Part shown: positions 18,052-27,161 of the stretch, piece after piece
Layout of the letters: each line of letters starts with the position of its first letter
Numbering within the stretch: the first letter of the stretch is position 1
From: Streptomyces agglomeratus
GTDB taxonomy: Bacteria; Actinomycetota; Actinomycetes; Streptomycetales; Streptomycetaceae
DNA: 64,000 bases
Reading direction: 5' to 3'
Assembly: GCF_001746415.1 (NCBI RefSeq)
Contig: NZ_MEHJ01000002.1
Span: forward strand, 434,001-498,000
Position numbers and translations under genes: made by a program
The notes under the pieces: model-generated
Databases searched by the model: none
Seen by the model: only the letters and a program-made list of their open reading frames with translations
Told to the model about the DNA's origin: nothing

Positions 18052-18141
18052 CTGCTCCCCGCGCACGCGGGGATGGTTCCAGGGACAGGTCCGGGATGAC
18101 GATCTGGCCTTCCTGCTCCCCGCGTATGCGGGGATGGTGTC
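18052..18141. CRISPR. Two-repeat type I-E CRISPR relic
   Basis: Repeat 1 is 18052-18080 and repeat 2 is 18113-18141, each 29 bases with the core CTGCTCCCCGCG and GCGGGGATGGT. The intervening spacer, 18081-18112, is exactly 32 bases. This 61-base period and the palindromic repeat are diagnostic of Streptomyces type I-E arrays. Repeats differ at three positions (gcaCgcg/gtaTgcg and the end ttcc/tgtc), so the array is degenerate. No cas genes or further repeats are in the window. Confidence 0.85.
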
Positions 18142-18660
18142 GGCGTACACGTGAACGTTCACAAGTACGCCGACAAGCGGGTACCTGGGCCGGTTCCGAT
18201 GCCTGACCTACATTGCAGCACACCGCACCAGCCGCCTCGTAAGGCCGCGCCGAGCGGGCCGACTTGTCTGAAGGGGCACGACTACAGACGGTGCCCCTTC
18301 GTAGGCCGTTCGGCAGAGCGCGATCGATTGCAGGCCACTTCGCAAGCCACGACAGATGCTCGTCTCGGGAGCTGCGACGCCGAAGGCATTCTCATTCGCT
18401 TCCGAGTTGTGCGTGGATCGCTCAAGCTGCTCAGGGTTCCTCAGCCTCAGCCGAACTGGCTGAGGCGCCTGCTGCTTTCGCCTGTCTGGGGAGCTCAGGT
18501 CGCTTGTAGCTCTCCGAGCTGCGGAATCATCCATTCTTCCGCTTGATCACGCCAATTGATCGTGGTTACCGGACACAGGCTATGAACATCACTTGGCCCC
18601 GCCACAATCACGAGTAGACATGCGTTCGACCAGTCGCTCGTATACGGGGAGATCCACCCA
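18142..18660. other. Intergenic, upstream of the secreted amidase
   Basis: Immediately after the CRISPR relic, tcggcgtac (about 18140) and gtacgccga (about 18165) form an inverted repeat. The last 100 bases before 18661 probably hold the promoter of the amidase gene; a GGGGAGAT ribosome site lies just ahead of its ATG. No gene is recognised. Confidence 0.5.
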
Positions 18661-19815
18661 ATGCGCAAAAGACGCTTGTTATCTGTCCATGCCATAGGCA
18701 CTGCCTCACTGGCCTTGGCTATGGTCGGTGCCTCGGCTCCTGCCACGCAGGCAAAGCCAGGCACTGCGTCGCTGTCATCTGATGAGACAGCGGGGCTCAC
18801 ACAGATCACGGACGCCTACCTTCAGCGGCGTGCCGATGCGGTGACGACCACCGGGGTCCAGCGCAGTCTCCGTGCCGCGCCGGCGGGCACGACCGCAGCC
18901 CTGGCAGTGGAGCTCGAGGATGACTTCTCGGCCCTGGCAGAGCAGGGGCGCATCCTCCAGGGTGTCAATGGCGGTTACACGCGAGCGGAAGTGGAGGTGA
19001 CGCCGGGGGAGAGCAAGGTGGAGGGGGACACCGCCACGCTTGAGGTTATCGAAGACACCCGCCTTTACTACCCCGATGTTCAGGAGGGGGACCCTGAGTA
19101 CGAGGAGTACTCGCTGCCTCACTCGCTCAAGTTCAACCGCACTCCTGACGGCCAGTGGCTTCTTGCCGACGACCAGGCACAGGTCGATACGACGGGCCCC
19201 GCCCCCAGTACGCAGATCACGGAGCCGCTCGACGCGACGGCGGAACCTGACTCCGAAGACGAGGGCCCCAAGCCGCCGGCAGCCTCCACCGTGCAGCCCA
19301 TGGACACCTCGGTCGAGGAAAAGGCAGTCATGGCCGCTGGGTACAACTACGGCAAGATGGCCTCGTACGCGGACAAGCACTGGAGGAACACCAACTCCGA
19401 CTACCGCGTCTACGGCAACGACTGCACAAACTTCATCTCGCAAGCCATGCGAGCCGGCGGCTGGCGTGCAACCTCCGGCAGCGTGGCAAGCCGGCGGGAC
19501 AACAGGAAGTGGTTCTACGCAAGCCACACCTGGAACACGAGCTACACCTGGGCCGGCGCGGAGAACTGGTACTGGTTCGCGGCCAAGCACTCCGACAGGA
19601 CCAGAGTGCTCAACAACATCTGGCAGATGCAACGATCCGACGTGCTCCAAGCGGACTGGAAAAAGGACGGGATCATCGACCACACGATGATCGTCACAAA
19701 AAGGTCCGCCAACGAGATCTACATGACGTACCACACCCCGAGCATCCACAATAAGAAGCTCAGCACGATCCGAGCGCAGTACCCCCGTGCGGCCTGGTAC
19801 GCACACCGCACCTGA
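18661..19815 (+). CDS. Secreted amidase_6-domain protein
   Basis: A 384-residue exported protein. The signal peptide (MRKRRLLSVHAIGTASLALA to ATQAKPG) is followed by an acidic N-terminal domain (residues about 35-175) and a Pro/Glu linker. The putative amidase domain (about 220-384) has YNYGKMASYADKHWRNTNSD and the Cys active-site block YGNDCTNFISQAMRAGGW, then the His of DGIIDHTMIVTKRSANEIY. Cys and His placement is that of a papain/CHAP-like catalytic pair. Likely substrate is a peptide or peptidoglycan amide. A lipoprotein gene follows 20 bases later in the same direction. Confidence 0.85.
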   Translation: MRKRRLLSVHAIGTASLALAMVGASAPATQAKPGTASLSSDETAGLTQITDAYLQRRADAVTTTGVQRSLRAAPAGTTAALAVELEDDFSALAEQGRILQGVNGGYTRAEVEVTPGESKVEGDTATLEVIEDTRLYYPDVQEGDPEYEEYSLPHSLKFNRTPDGQWLLADDQAQVDTTGPAPSTQITEPLDATAEPDSEDEGPKPPAASTVQPMDTSVEEKAVMAAGYNYGKMASYADKHWRNTNSDYRVYGNDCTNFISQAMRAGGWRATSGSVASRRDNRKWFYASHTWNTSYTWAGAENWYWFAAKHSDRTRVLNNIWQMQRSDVLQADWKKDGIIDHTMIVTKRSANEIYMTYHTPSIHNKKLSTIRAQYPRAAWYAHRT

Positions 19816-19835
19816 TCTCCTCAAGGGACAAGGCT

Positions 19836-20273
19836 ATGAAGAAGTCTCCTCTCGTCGGTGCCGCAGCAGCCTTATGCGCTCTGCTGACGGGCTGCTCGTC
19901 AGACGACGGCTCGGATGTGTCCAGGACGGAACGCGACACGGCCAAGGCGTACGTGGCAGCGCTCAATGCCCGTGACGCGGATGCTCTCGCGAAGCTGGGT
20001 GAGCCTGGATATGAAGGGGTCAAGAAGGACGCCTCCGAGATCATCGCAGCCGATGGCGGACGTGACCTGAAGGTCAAGAGCGTTCAGGTGACGCATGACT
20101 TCGGGCCCGACGTGGCCAGCGCGCACGTCACGGCCACTGATGACCGCGGTAAGCCGTTCAGCACGTACATCCAGATGTCCCGAAGCAAGGATGTCTGGGT
20201 TGTCGCACTCGGGCAGGCACCGGGCTTCGGGAAGGACGGCAAGACCCCAGCGTCCACCAGCACTCCCAAGTAG
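19836..20273 (+). CDS. Lipoprotein with small NTF2-like domain
   Basis: A 145-residue exported lipoprotein with lipobox LLTGC at residues 17-21. The mature part TERDTAKAYVAALNARDADA then LAKLGEPGYEGVKKDASEII has the helix pattern of nuclear-transport-factor-2-like (SnoaL-type) domains. ATG 19836 follows the amidase stop by about 20 bases with AAGGGACAAGG as ribosome site, so they form an operon. It probably acts outside the membrane with the amidase, by inference from position. Confidence 0.75.
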   Translation: MKKSPLVGAAAALCALLTGCSSDDGSDVSRTERDTAKAYVAALNARDADALAKLGEPGYEGVKKDASEIIAADGGRDLKVKSVQVTHDFGPDVASAHVTATDDRGKPFSTYIQMSRSKDVWVVALGQAPGFGKDGKTPASTSTPK

Positions 20274-20317
20274 GCGCCGGGAGAAGGCGTGGCACAGCCG
20301 GCCTCCCGGATAGCGCC

Positions 20318-20355
20318 GCAGCCGCCCCGAACCTTGCAAGGTGCGGGGCGGCTGC
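20318..20355 (+). terminator. Intrinsic terminator-like hairpin
   Basis: GCAGCCGCCCCG pairs with CGGGGCGGCTGC across a 14-base loop, 45 bases after the lipoprotein stop. As usual in Streptomyces there is no clear T-run. Confidence 0.75.
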
Positions 20356-20377
20356 CGCATGAGGCTGGACAGCTACG

Positions 20378-20875
20378 ATGTGTCCCCGTCTCGATTGGTC
20401 AGGTCCGATGCGCTTGCCGTCTCAGCTGGACCTCGCCCGCGGCCTGACCCTGGCCGATCTGGCGACGGCCTGGAGGCCGCTGGTGATGACCAGCGGCAAA
20501 CTCGCCTCCGCCTACGCGCTTGAACGCCGGTCCCCCTACCTCGCCCGCGAGCTGGTCGAGTTCGCCTACCGGCTCCCCGTCGAGCACAAGATCAGCGACC
20601 CGGCTCAGGGCAAAGGGATCCTGCGGGATGCCGCGAAGGCCCTCGGCCTGCCGAAGGAGGTCTGGGCCAGCCGGGACAAACTCGGGTTCGCCTCCCCAGT
20701 CCCCTCCTGGCTCAACGGGAACCTCGCGGCCTGGGCCGATGCCCAGATCAACACCGCCCTCGCCGACGCCCCGGCCGCATTCCGCCTCCTCCTCGAGGGG
20801 GGTTTGAAGCCCGGAGGCCGGTTCGACCGCACCCGCATGCAGGCCCTCATGGCAGCCGCCTGGTTTTCGGACTAG
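20378..20875 (+). pseudogene. Asparagine synthase-like protein, C-terminal fragment
   Basis: The 165-residue frame holds only the end of the AsnB synthetase domain: SAYALERRSPYLARELVEFA, YRLPVEHKISD, KGILRDAAKALGLPKEVWAS and RDKLGFASPVPSWL, a conserved tail. The glutaminase domain and the ATP-binding SGGxDS loop are missing. The intact frame after truncation suggests either recent loss or expression of a short product. It is followed in the same direction by NUDIX and UDP-sugar dehydrogenase genes. Confidence 0.75.
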
Positions 20876-20924
20876 ACGGTCCGGGCTGCCGCGTGATCCT
20901 CAACTGCCCCACTAGCGTGTCGGA

Positions 20925-21365
20925 ATGCAATCCGACACCACCACGGCCGAGGAGCAGGCCGCCGCCGCCCGCGGCGCCGTCGCGATCATCATCAACCGCC
21001 GCGGCGAACTCCTCCTCCACCTCCGCGACGACCTGCCGAACATCGCCTGGGCCAACCACTGGTCCGTTCTGGGAGGCGGCTGCGACCCCGGCGAGGCCCC
21101 GGCCGACGCGATCGTCCGTGAGCTCGACGAGGAAGCCGGCCTCACCGCGGAGAACCTGACCGAGCTGTTCGAGACCCGCGACGAGCACGGCTCCGGACAG
21201 ATCATCACCTTCTTCTCCGCCTCCTGGGACGGCGACGAGACCGCCCTGCCTCTCGCCGAGGGGGTCAAGCTCCAGTTCTTCGCCCCCGAGCACCTCGACA
21301 TCCTCACGATCCCGCCGTTCATCCGGAACGGGATCCACCGCTATCTGGCCGCCAGGCCCTCCTGA
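20925..21365 (+). CDS. NUDIX hydrolase
   Basis: A 146-residue enzyme. The Nudix box runs GGGCDPGEAPADAIVRELDE then EAGL (consensus GX5EX7REUXEEXGU), with the metal-binding Glu residues kept. RGAVAIIINRRGELLLHLRD is the first strand pair, and WSVLGGG leads into the box. It should hydrolyse a nucleoside diphosphate linked to another group. It lies 50 bases after the asparagine-synthase fragment and 71 before the dehydrogenase, consistent with a sugar-nucleotide or housekeeping role in that group. Confidence 0.88.
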   Translation: MQSDTTTAEEQAAAARGAVAIIINRRGELLLHLRDDLPNIAWANHWSVLGGGCDPGEAPADAIVRELDEEAGLTAENLTELFETRDEHGSGQIITFFSASWDGDETALPLAEGVKLQFFAPEHLDILTIPPFIRNGIHRYLAARPS

Positions 21366-21436
21366 CCACCCGCTCTTCCGGGCGGGGCAAGGGTGGGGCC
21401 ACCGACGGCGGCCCCACCCGAAGGGACGACCCGCAC

Positions 21437-22756
21437 ATGAAGATGACCGTGATCGGATGCGGCTACCTCGGAGCCACCCACGCCGCCTGCGTGGCCGAGC
21501 TCGGCCACGAGGTCCTGGGCATGGACTCCGACATTGACAAGGTCCACACCCTGAACACCGGCAAGGCCCCGTTCTTCGAACGCGACCTGGACGACCTCCT
21601 CGCCAAGCACACCGAGTCCGGCCGGCTGAAGTTCACCGCCTCCTACGGCGAGGCCGCCGACTTCACCGACCTGCACTTCATCGGCGTCGGCACCCCGCAG
21701 CAGCCCGGCACCGACGCCTACGACCTCACCCACCTCTTCGACGCTGTCACCAAGCTGGCCCCCGGCCTCACGACCCCGGCCGTCATCGCGGTCAAGTCCA
21801 CCGTCCACGTCGGCACCGCACCCCGCGTCGCTGAGCTCCTGTGCGAACACGCCCCCGCCGGGGACCTCATCGAGGTCGCCTGGAATCCGGAGTTCCTCCG
21901 CGAGTCGTTCGCCGTCGAGGACACGCTCCGGCCCGACCGACTCGTCCTGGGCTTCAACACCACTCACTCCTGGGCCGAAGCGATCCTCCGGCAGGCGTTC
22001 GCCAAGATCATCGAGTCGGGCACGCCGACCCTTGTCGCCGACTGGGCCACTGCCGAGCTCGCCAAGGGCGCCGCGAACTCCTTCCTCGCCACCAAGATCT
22101 CCTTCATCAACTCGATGGCCGAGGTCTGCGAGAAGTCCGGCGCCAACGTCGCCGAGCTCGCCGACATCCTCGGCCAGGACATCCGCATCGGCCGCCGCGG
22201 GATGCGTCCCGGCCTCGGGTTCGGCGGCGGCTGCCTGCCCAAGGACCTCGGCGGCTTCATCACCCGCGCCGACGAGCTCGACGCCGGCGAGGCCGTCGGC
22301 ATGCTCCGCGAAGTCGGCGCCGTCAACGCCCGCCGCCGCCAGCGTGTCATCGACCTCGCCCGCGAGGAACTCGGCACCGACCTGCGCGGCAAGCGGATCA
22401 CCGTCTGGGGCGCCGCCTTCAAGCCCGAGACCGACGACATCCGCGACTCGCCCGCCCTCGCCGTCGCCCAGGCCCTCCACGACCTCGGCGCCACCGTCAC
22501 CGTCACCGACCCCAAGGCCCTCGACAATGCCCGCAAGCTCCACCCCGAACTCGACTACGTCGAGGACCCGATCACCGCCGTCGACGCCGCGGACCTGCTG
22601 CTGCACCTGACCGAGTGGCCGCAGTTCACGCACATCGACCCCAAGCGGCTCGCCACCCGCACCAACAGCCCCAAGGTCATCGACGCCCGCGGCATCCTCA
22701 ACACCAATCAGTGGCGCGACGCCGGCTGGATCATCCGGTCCCTCGGACTCGGCTGA
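21437..22756 (+). CDS. UDP-glucose/GDP-mannose dehydrogenase family protein
   Basis: A 439-residue NAD-dependent enzyme of full length. The Rossmann start is MKMTVIGCGYLGATHAACVA (GxGYxG). FIGVGTPQQPGTDAYDLTHL, the STVHVGTAPRV segment and the helical dimer core with ATAELAKGAANSFLATKISF follow. The catalytic Cys is in GFGGGCLPKDLG. The C-terminal domain has VWGAAFKPETDDIRDSPAL. It oxidises a UDP- or GDP-hexose to the uronic acid. ATG 21437 has GAAGGGACG upstream. An exopolysaccharide role is plausible, but no glycosyltransferase cluster is adjacent. Confidence 0.93.
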   Translation: MKMTVIGCGYLGATHAACVAELGHEVLGMDSDIDKVHTLNTGKAPFFERDLDDLLAKHTESGRLKFTASYGEAADFTDLHFIGVGTPQQPGTDAYDLTHLFDAVTKLAPGLTTPAVIAVKSTVHVGTAPRVAELLCEHAPAGDLIEVAWNPEFLRESFAVEDTLRPDRLVLGFNTTHSWAEAILRQAFAKIIESGTPTLVADWATAELAKGAANSFLATKISFINSMAEVCEKSGANVAELADILGQDIRIGRRGMRPGLGFGGGCLPKDLGGFITRADELDAGEAVGMLREVGAVNARRRQRVIDLAREELGTDLRGKRITVWGAAFKPETDDIRDSPALAVAQALHDLGATVTVTDPKALDNARKLHPELDYVEDPITAVDAADLLLHLTEWPQFTHIDPKRLATRTNSPKVIDARGILNTNQWRDAGWIIRSLGLG

Positions 22757-22877
22757 CACCAGCGCAGCTCAGCCACGAAGACGGAGCTCAAACCGACTGG
22801 TCGCCCCCTGAGGTTCCCCCGAGATGCGGGGCTGGGTGACAGAGGGTCAGATGGGTTTCATGAGAGGAGCCCAGACG

Positions 22878-23015
22878 ATGCCTGCCCCGAGGAAATACCC
22901 GCTGGAGTTGCGTGAGCGTGCGGTACGGATGTACCGGACCACCGAGCCGAAGGCCGGCGGCCGCACCCTCGAGGGACGGACCTGGGATCAGATGCCGTTG
23001 ACGGTCCCGGCCTGA
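22878..23015 (+). mobile_element. IS3-family OrfA fragment
   Basis: MPAPRKYPLELRERAVRMYR is the N-terminal helix of a Streptomyces IS3-type OrfA (HTH). After about 25 residues the reading leaves the family, so the rest has been deleted. It is not the same element as the IS3 copy at 54.7 kb. Confidence 0.65.
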
Positions 23016-23056
23016 CCCTTGGACCGCCCCAGAGCACTGGCGGTGACGGTGTCAGA

Positions 23057-24237
23057 TTAGGCCGCGCGGTTCCTGGGGTAGAGGGTGATCTCCCGTGTCC
23101 GGCGAACTCCCACACCGTTGCTGGGCGTCTTGCCCTGCCCGTGCAGGAGCTGCACGGCCTTGCGCACCACCGGCTCGGTGACCTGCCCGTAGAACGAGCC
23201 GAAAATCTCCAGCGGGTGGTCGACCAGTTTGACCGGCCGCCCCGTCTCCAGCAGGAGCTTCTCCGGGTTGGTCGCGATCTGCGGCACTGCCCTGGCCTCA
23301 ACCTCCTTCGGGTCCGGGCGTGTAACTGAAGTCACCGAGAACAGGGCGTCGTCCTCGCGCATCTCGAGCGTCTCCCACCACTCGTTCCGGGCGCGGGCGA
23401 CGGTGTCGCCGAAGACCCACAACCCGTAGGGGCTGCGAGTGGCGAACACCAGCTGGTAGACAGCGCGTTTGCGCGGTGAATGCGACACCGGCACCGCTTG
23501 CACGAGCATTCCTGTATGTCGGGCCAGTCTCTGACGGTACTCAGCCGCCACCGCCTCGATCGCGTCCTGCGCCGCCTCCTCCTTGTCGCGGGACGCCACC
23601 GCGTCGGCAAAGTACTCGCGCCACCAGGTCCCGCCACACACATCGTCGAAGCGCTGCAGCGACTTCTCGTTGCCCTGTGGGGAGCGGACGTGGCCGCCCA
23701 GGCGCCAGACGGCCATCATGCTGAAATTCATCAGCAACTCAGTCGGGGGCCATTTCTTGTGCGGCAGCTTGCGGGCCAGCACGTCCACCAGCCGGTCCTG
23801 GGGCAGGAGCAGCCCGCACGGATCCAGGAAGAGGAACAGCGGTTTTGCTCGGCCCGGTCGACGACCTGGTCGAGGACGCCATCGACCTCACCGCGGTGCG
23901 CGTGTGCCAGCACACCGCTCGCGCGGTACTGCTGGACGACCTCGTGCAGGAGGTCGAACGACTTCGGTTGGGACTCCGAGAAGAAGCACAACAGCGTCAG
24001 TCCTGCCCGGGATTGGAGGTCCGCGGCGATGCGCAGTGCGAGCTCCGCCGATGCAGGCTCTCCGTTCTCGTAGCGGCCCTCGCCCGCGTATCCGTCCAGA
24101 TAGACCACGCGTTTGTCGTGCGATCGCGAACCCGTCATCCCGCCGAACTGCGGCAGGTAGCGCTTGAGCAGCTCGTGCTTGAACACGCTCGGCAGCGCCT
24201 TGTCGGCCCAGTAGCTCCCGCCCGTACCAGACGACAT
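23057..24237 (-). pseudogene. Three-Cys-motif partner protein TcmP, frameshifted
   Basis: The N-terminal frame from ATG 24237 reads WADKALPSVFKHELLKRYLP, KRVVYLDGYAGEGRYENGEP and RIAADLQSRAGLTLLCFFSE, a methyltransferase-like Rossmann start typical of TcmP. Near 23847, at an AAAA run, the frame shifts to KPLFLFLDPCGLLLPQDRLV, then LLMNFSMMAVWRLGGHV and LVFATRSPYGLWVFGDTVA. Together they give about 390 residues, normal for the family, ending 23057. TcmP genes usually sit beside a three-Cys-motif or DUF5131 partner in mobile DNA; none is here. The single-base lesion could be a sequencing error. Confidence 0.7.
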
Positions 24238-24474
24238 GCCCACCCCCGGCTTCGCAGTACTTGCCTGGTTCAGATGGTGAAGCACGGCGAGGAGCTCCGG
24301 CAAGACCGTCACGGGGCGGGCCAGTGAAAGGCCGGACCGCATGAGGCCTGCGGGTCTGGATCACTTCTCGGAAATGTCGCTGACCCTTCAGGGAGCGGAT
24401 CAGCGGTTGGGCACGGACCAGCGCGGCGGTGTAGCCGAAGGCGCCTAGGAGCAACCGACTGGCGATGGCCTCAG

Positions 24475-24711
24475 GTGTATTCGCTACGGAACACCCCTCT
24501 GCCGACCACCGACGCCGGAGCCGAAGGCGGTGAGCACGAGGCCGCTTCCGCGCTGTTCGCCGGTGCCATGGGCGCGTACAAGAACCCTGCCAGCCACCGA
24601 ACCGTCGACTTCGACGACCCGATCGAGGCGGCCGAGATCATCCAGTTCGCCGATCTGCTGCTGCGGCACGTCGAACGCGCCAGGCGCCGACAGTCCACCG
24701 CGACGCCGTAG
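24475..24711 (+). pseudogene. TIGR02391-family protein, C-terminal fragment
   Basis: AEGGEHEAASALFAGAMGAY then KNPASHRTVDFDDPIEAAEI and IQFADLLLRHVERARRR is the conserved end of TIGR02391 (Ymh) proteins, centred on the RNP.SH-type motif (here KNPASH). The N-terminal two-thirds are missing. A related but differently damaged protein is at 27162. These proteins occur in restriction and defence islands, with no proven activity that I know. Confidence 0.6.
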
Positions 24712-24795
24712 CGGCGGCAGGCGCCGGATGAACCGCTCCGGTCGGGGTTCTTCGGTCGCGCCGTTCCGCCGTGGGCAGTGACTCTTCCAGGCCGC

Positions 24796-24918
24796 TTATT
24801 CCCTCTGCCTCGCAGAACCCTCGCTTTCCGGCTCGACCTGGTGAAGCCCCCCGACGTACTTGGTCCATGACCGCTTATCGGCGCCGGTCCCTGTGCGGAC
24901 GTTGATGACGGATGCCAC
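24796..24918 (-). CDS. Small hypothetical protein (40 residues)
   Basis: From GTG 24918, with GAGGG about six bases upstream, the frame gives VASVINVRTGTGADKRSWTK then YVGGLHQVEPESEGSARQRE. Residue mix and ribosome site look authentic for a small soluble protein. It could equally be the N-terminus of a gene cut short. No family recognised. Confidence 0.35.
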   Translation of the reverse strand: MASVINVRTGTGADKRSWTKYVGGLHQVEPESEGSARQRE

Positions 24919-25034
24919 GCGCACCCTCAAGTATTCCTCAGGAAATCAGATAAGTGCTAATGAGGTCGCGGGAGTTGCGTAGGTTGTGCACTGACCCGCC
25001 CAGTTAATGGGTGTCAATCATTGGGGGAATTGTC

Positions 25035-25730
25035 GTGCGACATTCAACGATGCGGTACGTTTTCGCTCCGGCCACTGCCTTGGTTCTCACTGCCGCACTC
25101 GCTACCGCTGCCGGCGCAGCTGAGGCCTCGGTTGACGTAGCACCTGAAGCTCTCAGCGCCGACCAAATAGCCACGCAGAAGCCAGCTGACAGTGTGGTGG
25201 AGGGCCCTTCCAAGTCGGCCGCCGACGCTGCTAGCGACCGCGCTCTTTCCGCACTGCCCGAGGTGAGCGACGACGGCGAATCCGTGGTCCCGCGCTGCGA
25301 CAACCCGTACAGGAAGTGGTACACGGTGAGCGGCAAGAAGAACTATCACGTTCCGTCCTGGTGGAACGGCACCAGCTTCAAGGACGGGCCGGGCGGAAGT
25401 ATGAGAGTCAGCGTCGAGAAGGCGGGCAAGATCGGGGTCGAGGTCAGCGGCACCGCTGGAGCCAGCGCCAGTGTCCTCCTCGCTGAAGTCAAGGCGGAAT
25501 ACAGCCTCAAGGTGGTTGCGGAAGTGGGGGTCACCGTGGGACACGCATACACGCGCCCCATCCCCGCAGGAAAGTACGGTCACCTGCAATACGGTGCCTG
25601 GGGATACAAGGTGAACTGGACGAAGTATGCAACCAGCTCCGACCGATGCGGCAAGGTGAAGATCGGCTCAGGGACCGCGAAGCTGCCTACCAGGGAAACC
25701 GGTTGGCGATACTGGTCGACGAGTTCATGA
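25035..25730 (+). CDS. Secreted hypothetical protein
   Basis: A 231-residue exported protein from GTG 25035, with GGGGGA six bases upstream. The signal peptide runs to about residue 30 (YVFAPATALVLTAALATAAG). A polar linker precedes a C-terminal domain with RCDNPYRKWYTVSGKKNYHV, SVEKAGKIGVEVSGTAGASA and VKAEYSLKVVAEVGVTVGHA, amphipathic strands suggesting a beta-rich fold. Two Cys may form one disulfide. The stop overlaps the ATG of the next gene. Similar proteins occur in Streptomyces without known function; the alternating GVEVSG/VGVTVG strands recall aerolysin-like proteins, but that is speculation. Confidence 0.7.
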   Translation: MRHSTMRYVFAPATALVLTAALATAAGAAEASVDVAPEALSADQIATQKPADSVVEGPSKSAADAASDRALSALPEVSDDGESVVPRCDNPYRKWYTVSGKKNYHVPSWWNGTSFKDGPGGSMRVSVEKAGKIGVEVSGTAGASASVLLAEVKAEYSLKVVAEVGVTVGHAYTRPIPAGKYGHLQYGAWGYKVNWTKYATSSDRCGKVKIGSGTAKLPTRETGWRYWSTSS

Positions 25731-26251
25731 CTCCTCGAACGCGCCCCTTGTGGCGCAGCCTCGCACTCTGTTGCGTTTCCGTACTGTCCGTTGCCCTCGT
25801 CGCCGGGTGCACGAGCGACTCCGGCGGGCCCACCGGCCCGAGCGCTCCGGGGAGCAGCCCACGGCCTCAACCGGAGCGTCCTTCCGAAACATCTGATGGC
25901 GCTGAGGAGAGACTTGGTAGGCAGGTCGAGGAAGCTCTCGGCACCCGGGACGTCAGCGACATCGATCCGCTGCTTGTCGAGGCCGGCCTTGAGCGAGTTA
26001 GCGACGGACTCCACACTGAGCCGGAACTGACAAGAGGACGCTCGTACAAGTTGGCGGTCGCCTGCGCCGGAAAGGGCAAGATCACCCTCTCCATAGCCCT
26101 GAAGGACCCCATCCGCCGGACCATGGAATGCGACGGCGTCCCACTTCGCCAGCGCCTCACAGCCTCAGCGGCCAAGGTTCGGATCGACACTGAAGGGATG
26201 CCAGGCAGCACAGGGATGGTTGCTTGGCGCCTGGACAAGGCCGACAAGTAA
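25727..26251 (+). CDS. Lipoprotein, coupled to the secreted protein before it
   Basis: A 174-residue lipoprotein from ATG 25727, which overlaps the previous stop (ATGA). The signal ends in lipobox LVAGC at about residue 28. A Pro/Ser linker and a small soluble domain follow: GRQVEEALGTRDVSDIDPLL, SYKLAVACAGKGKITLSIAL and LTASAAKVRIDTEGMPGSTG. Translational coupling implies the two products act together at the cell surface. No known domain. Confidence 0.7.
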   Translation: MTPRTRPLWRSLALCCVSVLSVALVAGCTSDSGGPTGPSAPGSSPRPQPERPSETSDGAEERLGRQVEEALGTRDVSDIDPLLVEAGLERVSDGLHTEPELTRGRSYKLAVACAGKGKITLSIALKDPIRRTMECDGVPLRQRLTASAAKVRIDTEGMPGSTGMVAWRLDKADK

Positions 26252-26452
26252 GTCGCCACTTCGCGCGAAAGCAACACGGTCTGCCGCTGCGAACACGTCT
26301 CGCAGCGGCAGACCGCTTCGCCATATCGCTGCCCTTGATCGCACGTCACACGTGCGAGGAAGCCGCCTTCGAGGGCCACCGCGGTGGCTACTGAGGTTTC
26401 CAGGGGTCGGTGGGGTGAGTAAGCCGGTGGCGGTGAGACAGCCGGCGGTCAG

Positions 26453-27130
26453 GTGGGGTCGAAGCCGGGCGCCGGCAACGCCGCCGCCCGTGGGCTCAGC
26501 ATGACAGGCGGCCGAGGCGTCGCCGCCTCCACCGCAGTGAACGGCGGCATCGGCGCAGGGCTCTCCTGGGGCGTCAACCAAGCCAACTGCCGGCCAACCG
26601 ATCCCTGGGACCTGTTGTTCGGCGCCGCAGGCGGGAGCAGCAGCAGCCTTGTGGGACCGGTATTCAGTTGGATGCGTGGCCTTTTCGCACCCGGAATCAC
26701 CGTATCCGCGCACACCGGAGTCTCCGCAAATGCCTTCCGTGCCCTGCGGCCCGGTGAGGGCCCGTCGGCAAGCCTCGTCCGCCCCGGGTCCAATGGCAAC
26801 GTGGCCCCGTGGCAGCACGTGATGGGCGTCCCAGACTCACCGTGGATATCGCTGACCAGTGATCCCAGGGTCATGTACGACATCTGCGGGGAAGCAGGCA
26901 ACATGGCTGGGGCCGGCGCGAACGGCTACATCGCGGTTGACCTGAGCCGAGTGACCTCAGAGACCGTCGACGCCGCCGCCCGCCTGGACGTACCGGACCA
27001 CATCAAAGCCCTTGGACTCGACCTCGGGGAGACCGCCTTCCGCGACAAGGAGTTACTCGTGAAGTTCTCCCTGCAGGGCGATGCGGTCGTCAAGTACTGG
27101 CCGTGGGCACCAGCCTCGAGCAAATCATGA
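26453..27130 (+). pseudogene. Polymorphic-toxin C-terminal module, 5' truncated
   Basis: A 225-residue frame with a glycine/alanine-rich pre-toxin segment (TAVNGGIGAGLSWGVNQANC) and then a DUF7587-like toxin domain: SANAFRALRPGEGPSASLVR, GNVAPWQHVMGVPDSPWISL and TSDPRVMYDICGEAGNMAGA. The FRAL..GE start and SPWISLTSD recall ADP-ribosyltransferase-like toxins. The large N-terminal delivery part (WXG100, RHS or similar) is missing, and ATG 26453 has no good ribosome site, so this is probably the orphaned tip of a longer toxin. The next gene would be the expected place for immunity. Confidence 0.5.
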
Positions 27131-27161
27131 GAGACCTCGGACGGGCTCTGTAGGAGGAGTT

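Noticed and set aside
18208..18534. Open frame between the CRISPR relic and the amidase gene
   Set aside because: Arg/Ser-rich, with no ribosome site and no similarity to known proteins.
21341..22759. 472-codon minus-strand frame
   Set aside because: Antisense to the UDP-sugar dehydrogenase, with a Gly/Val/Asp-rich shadow translation.
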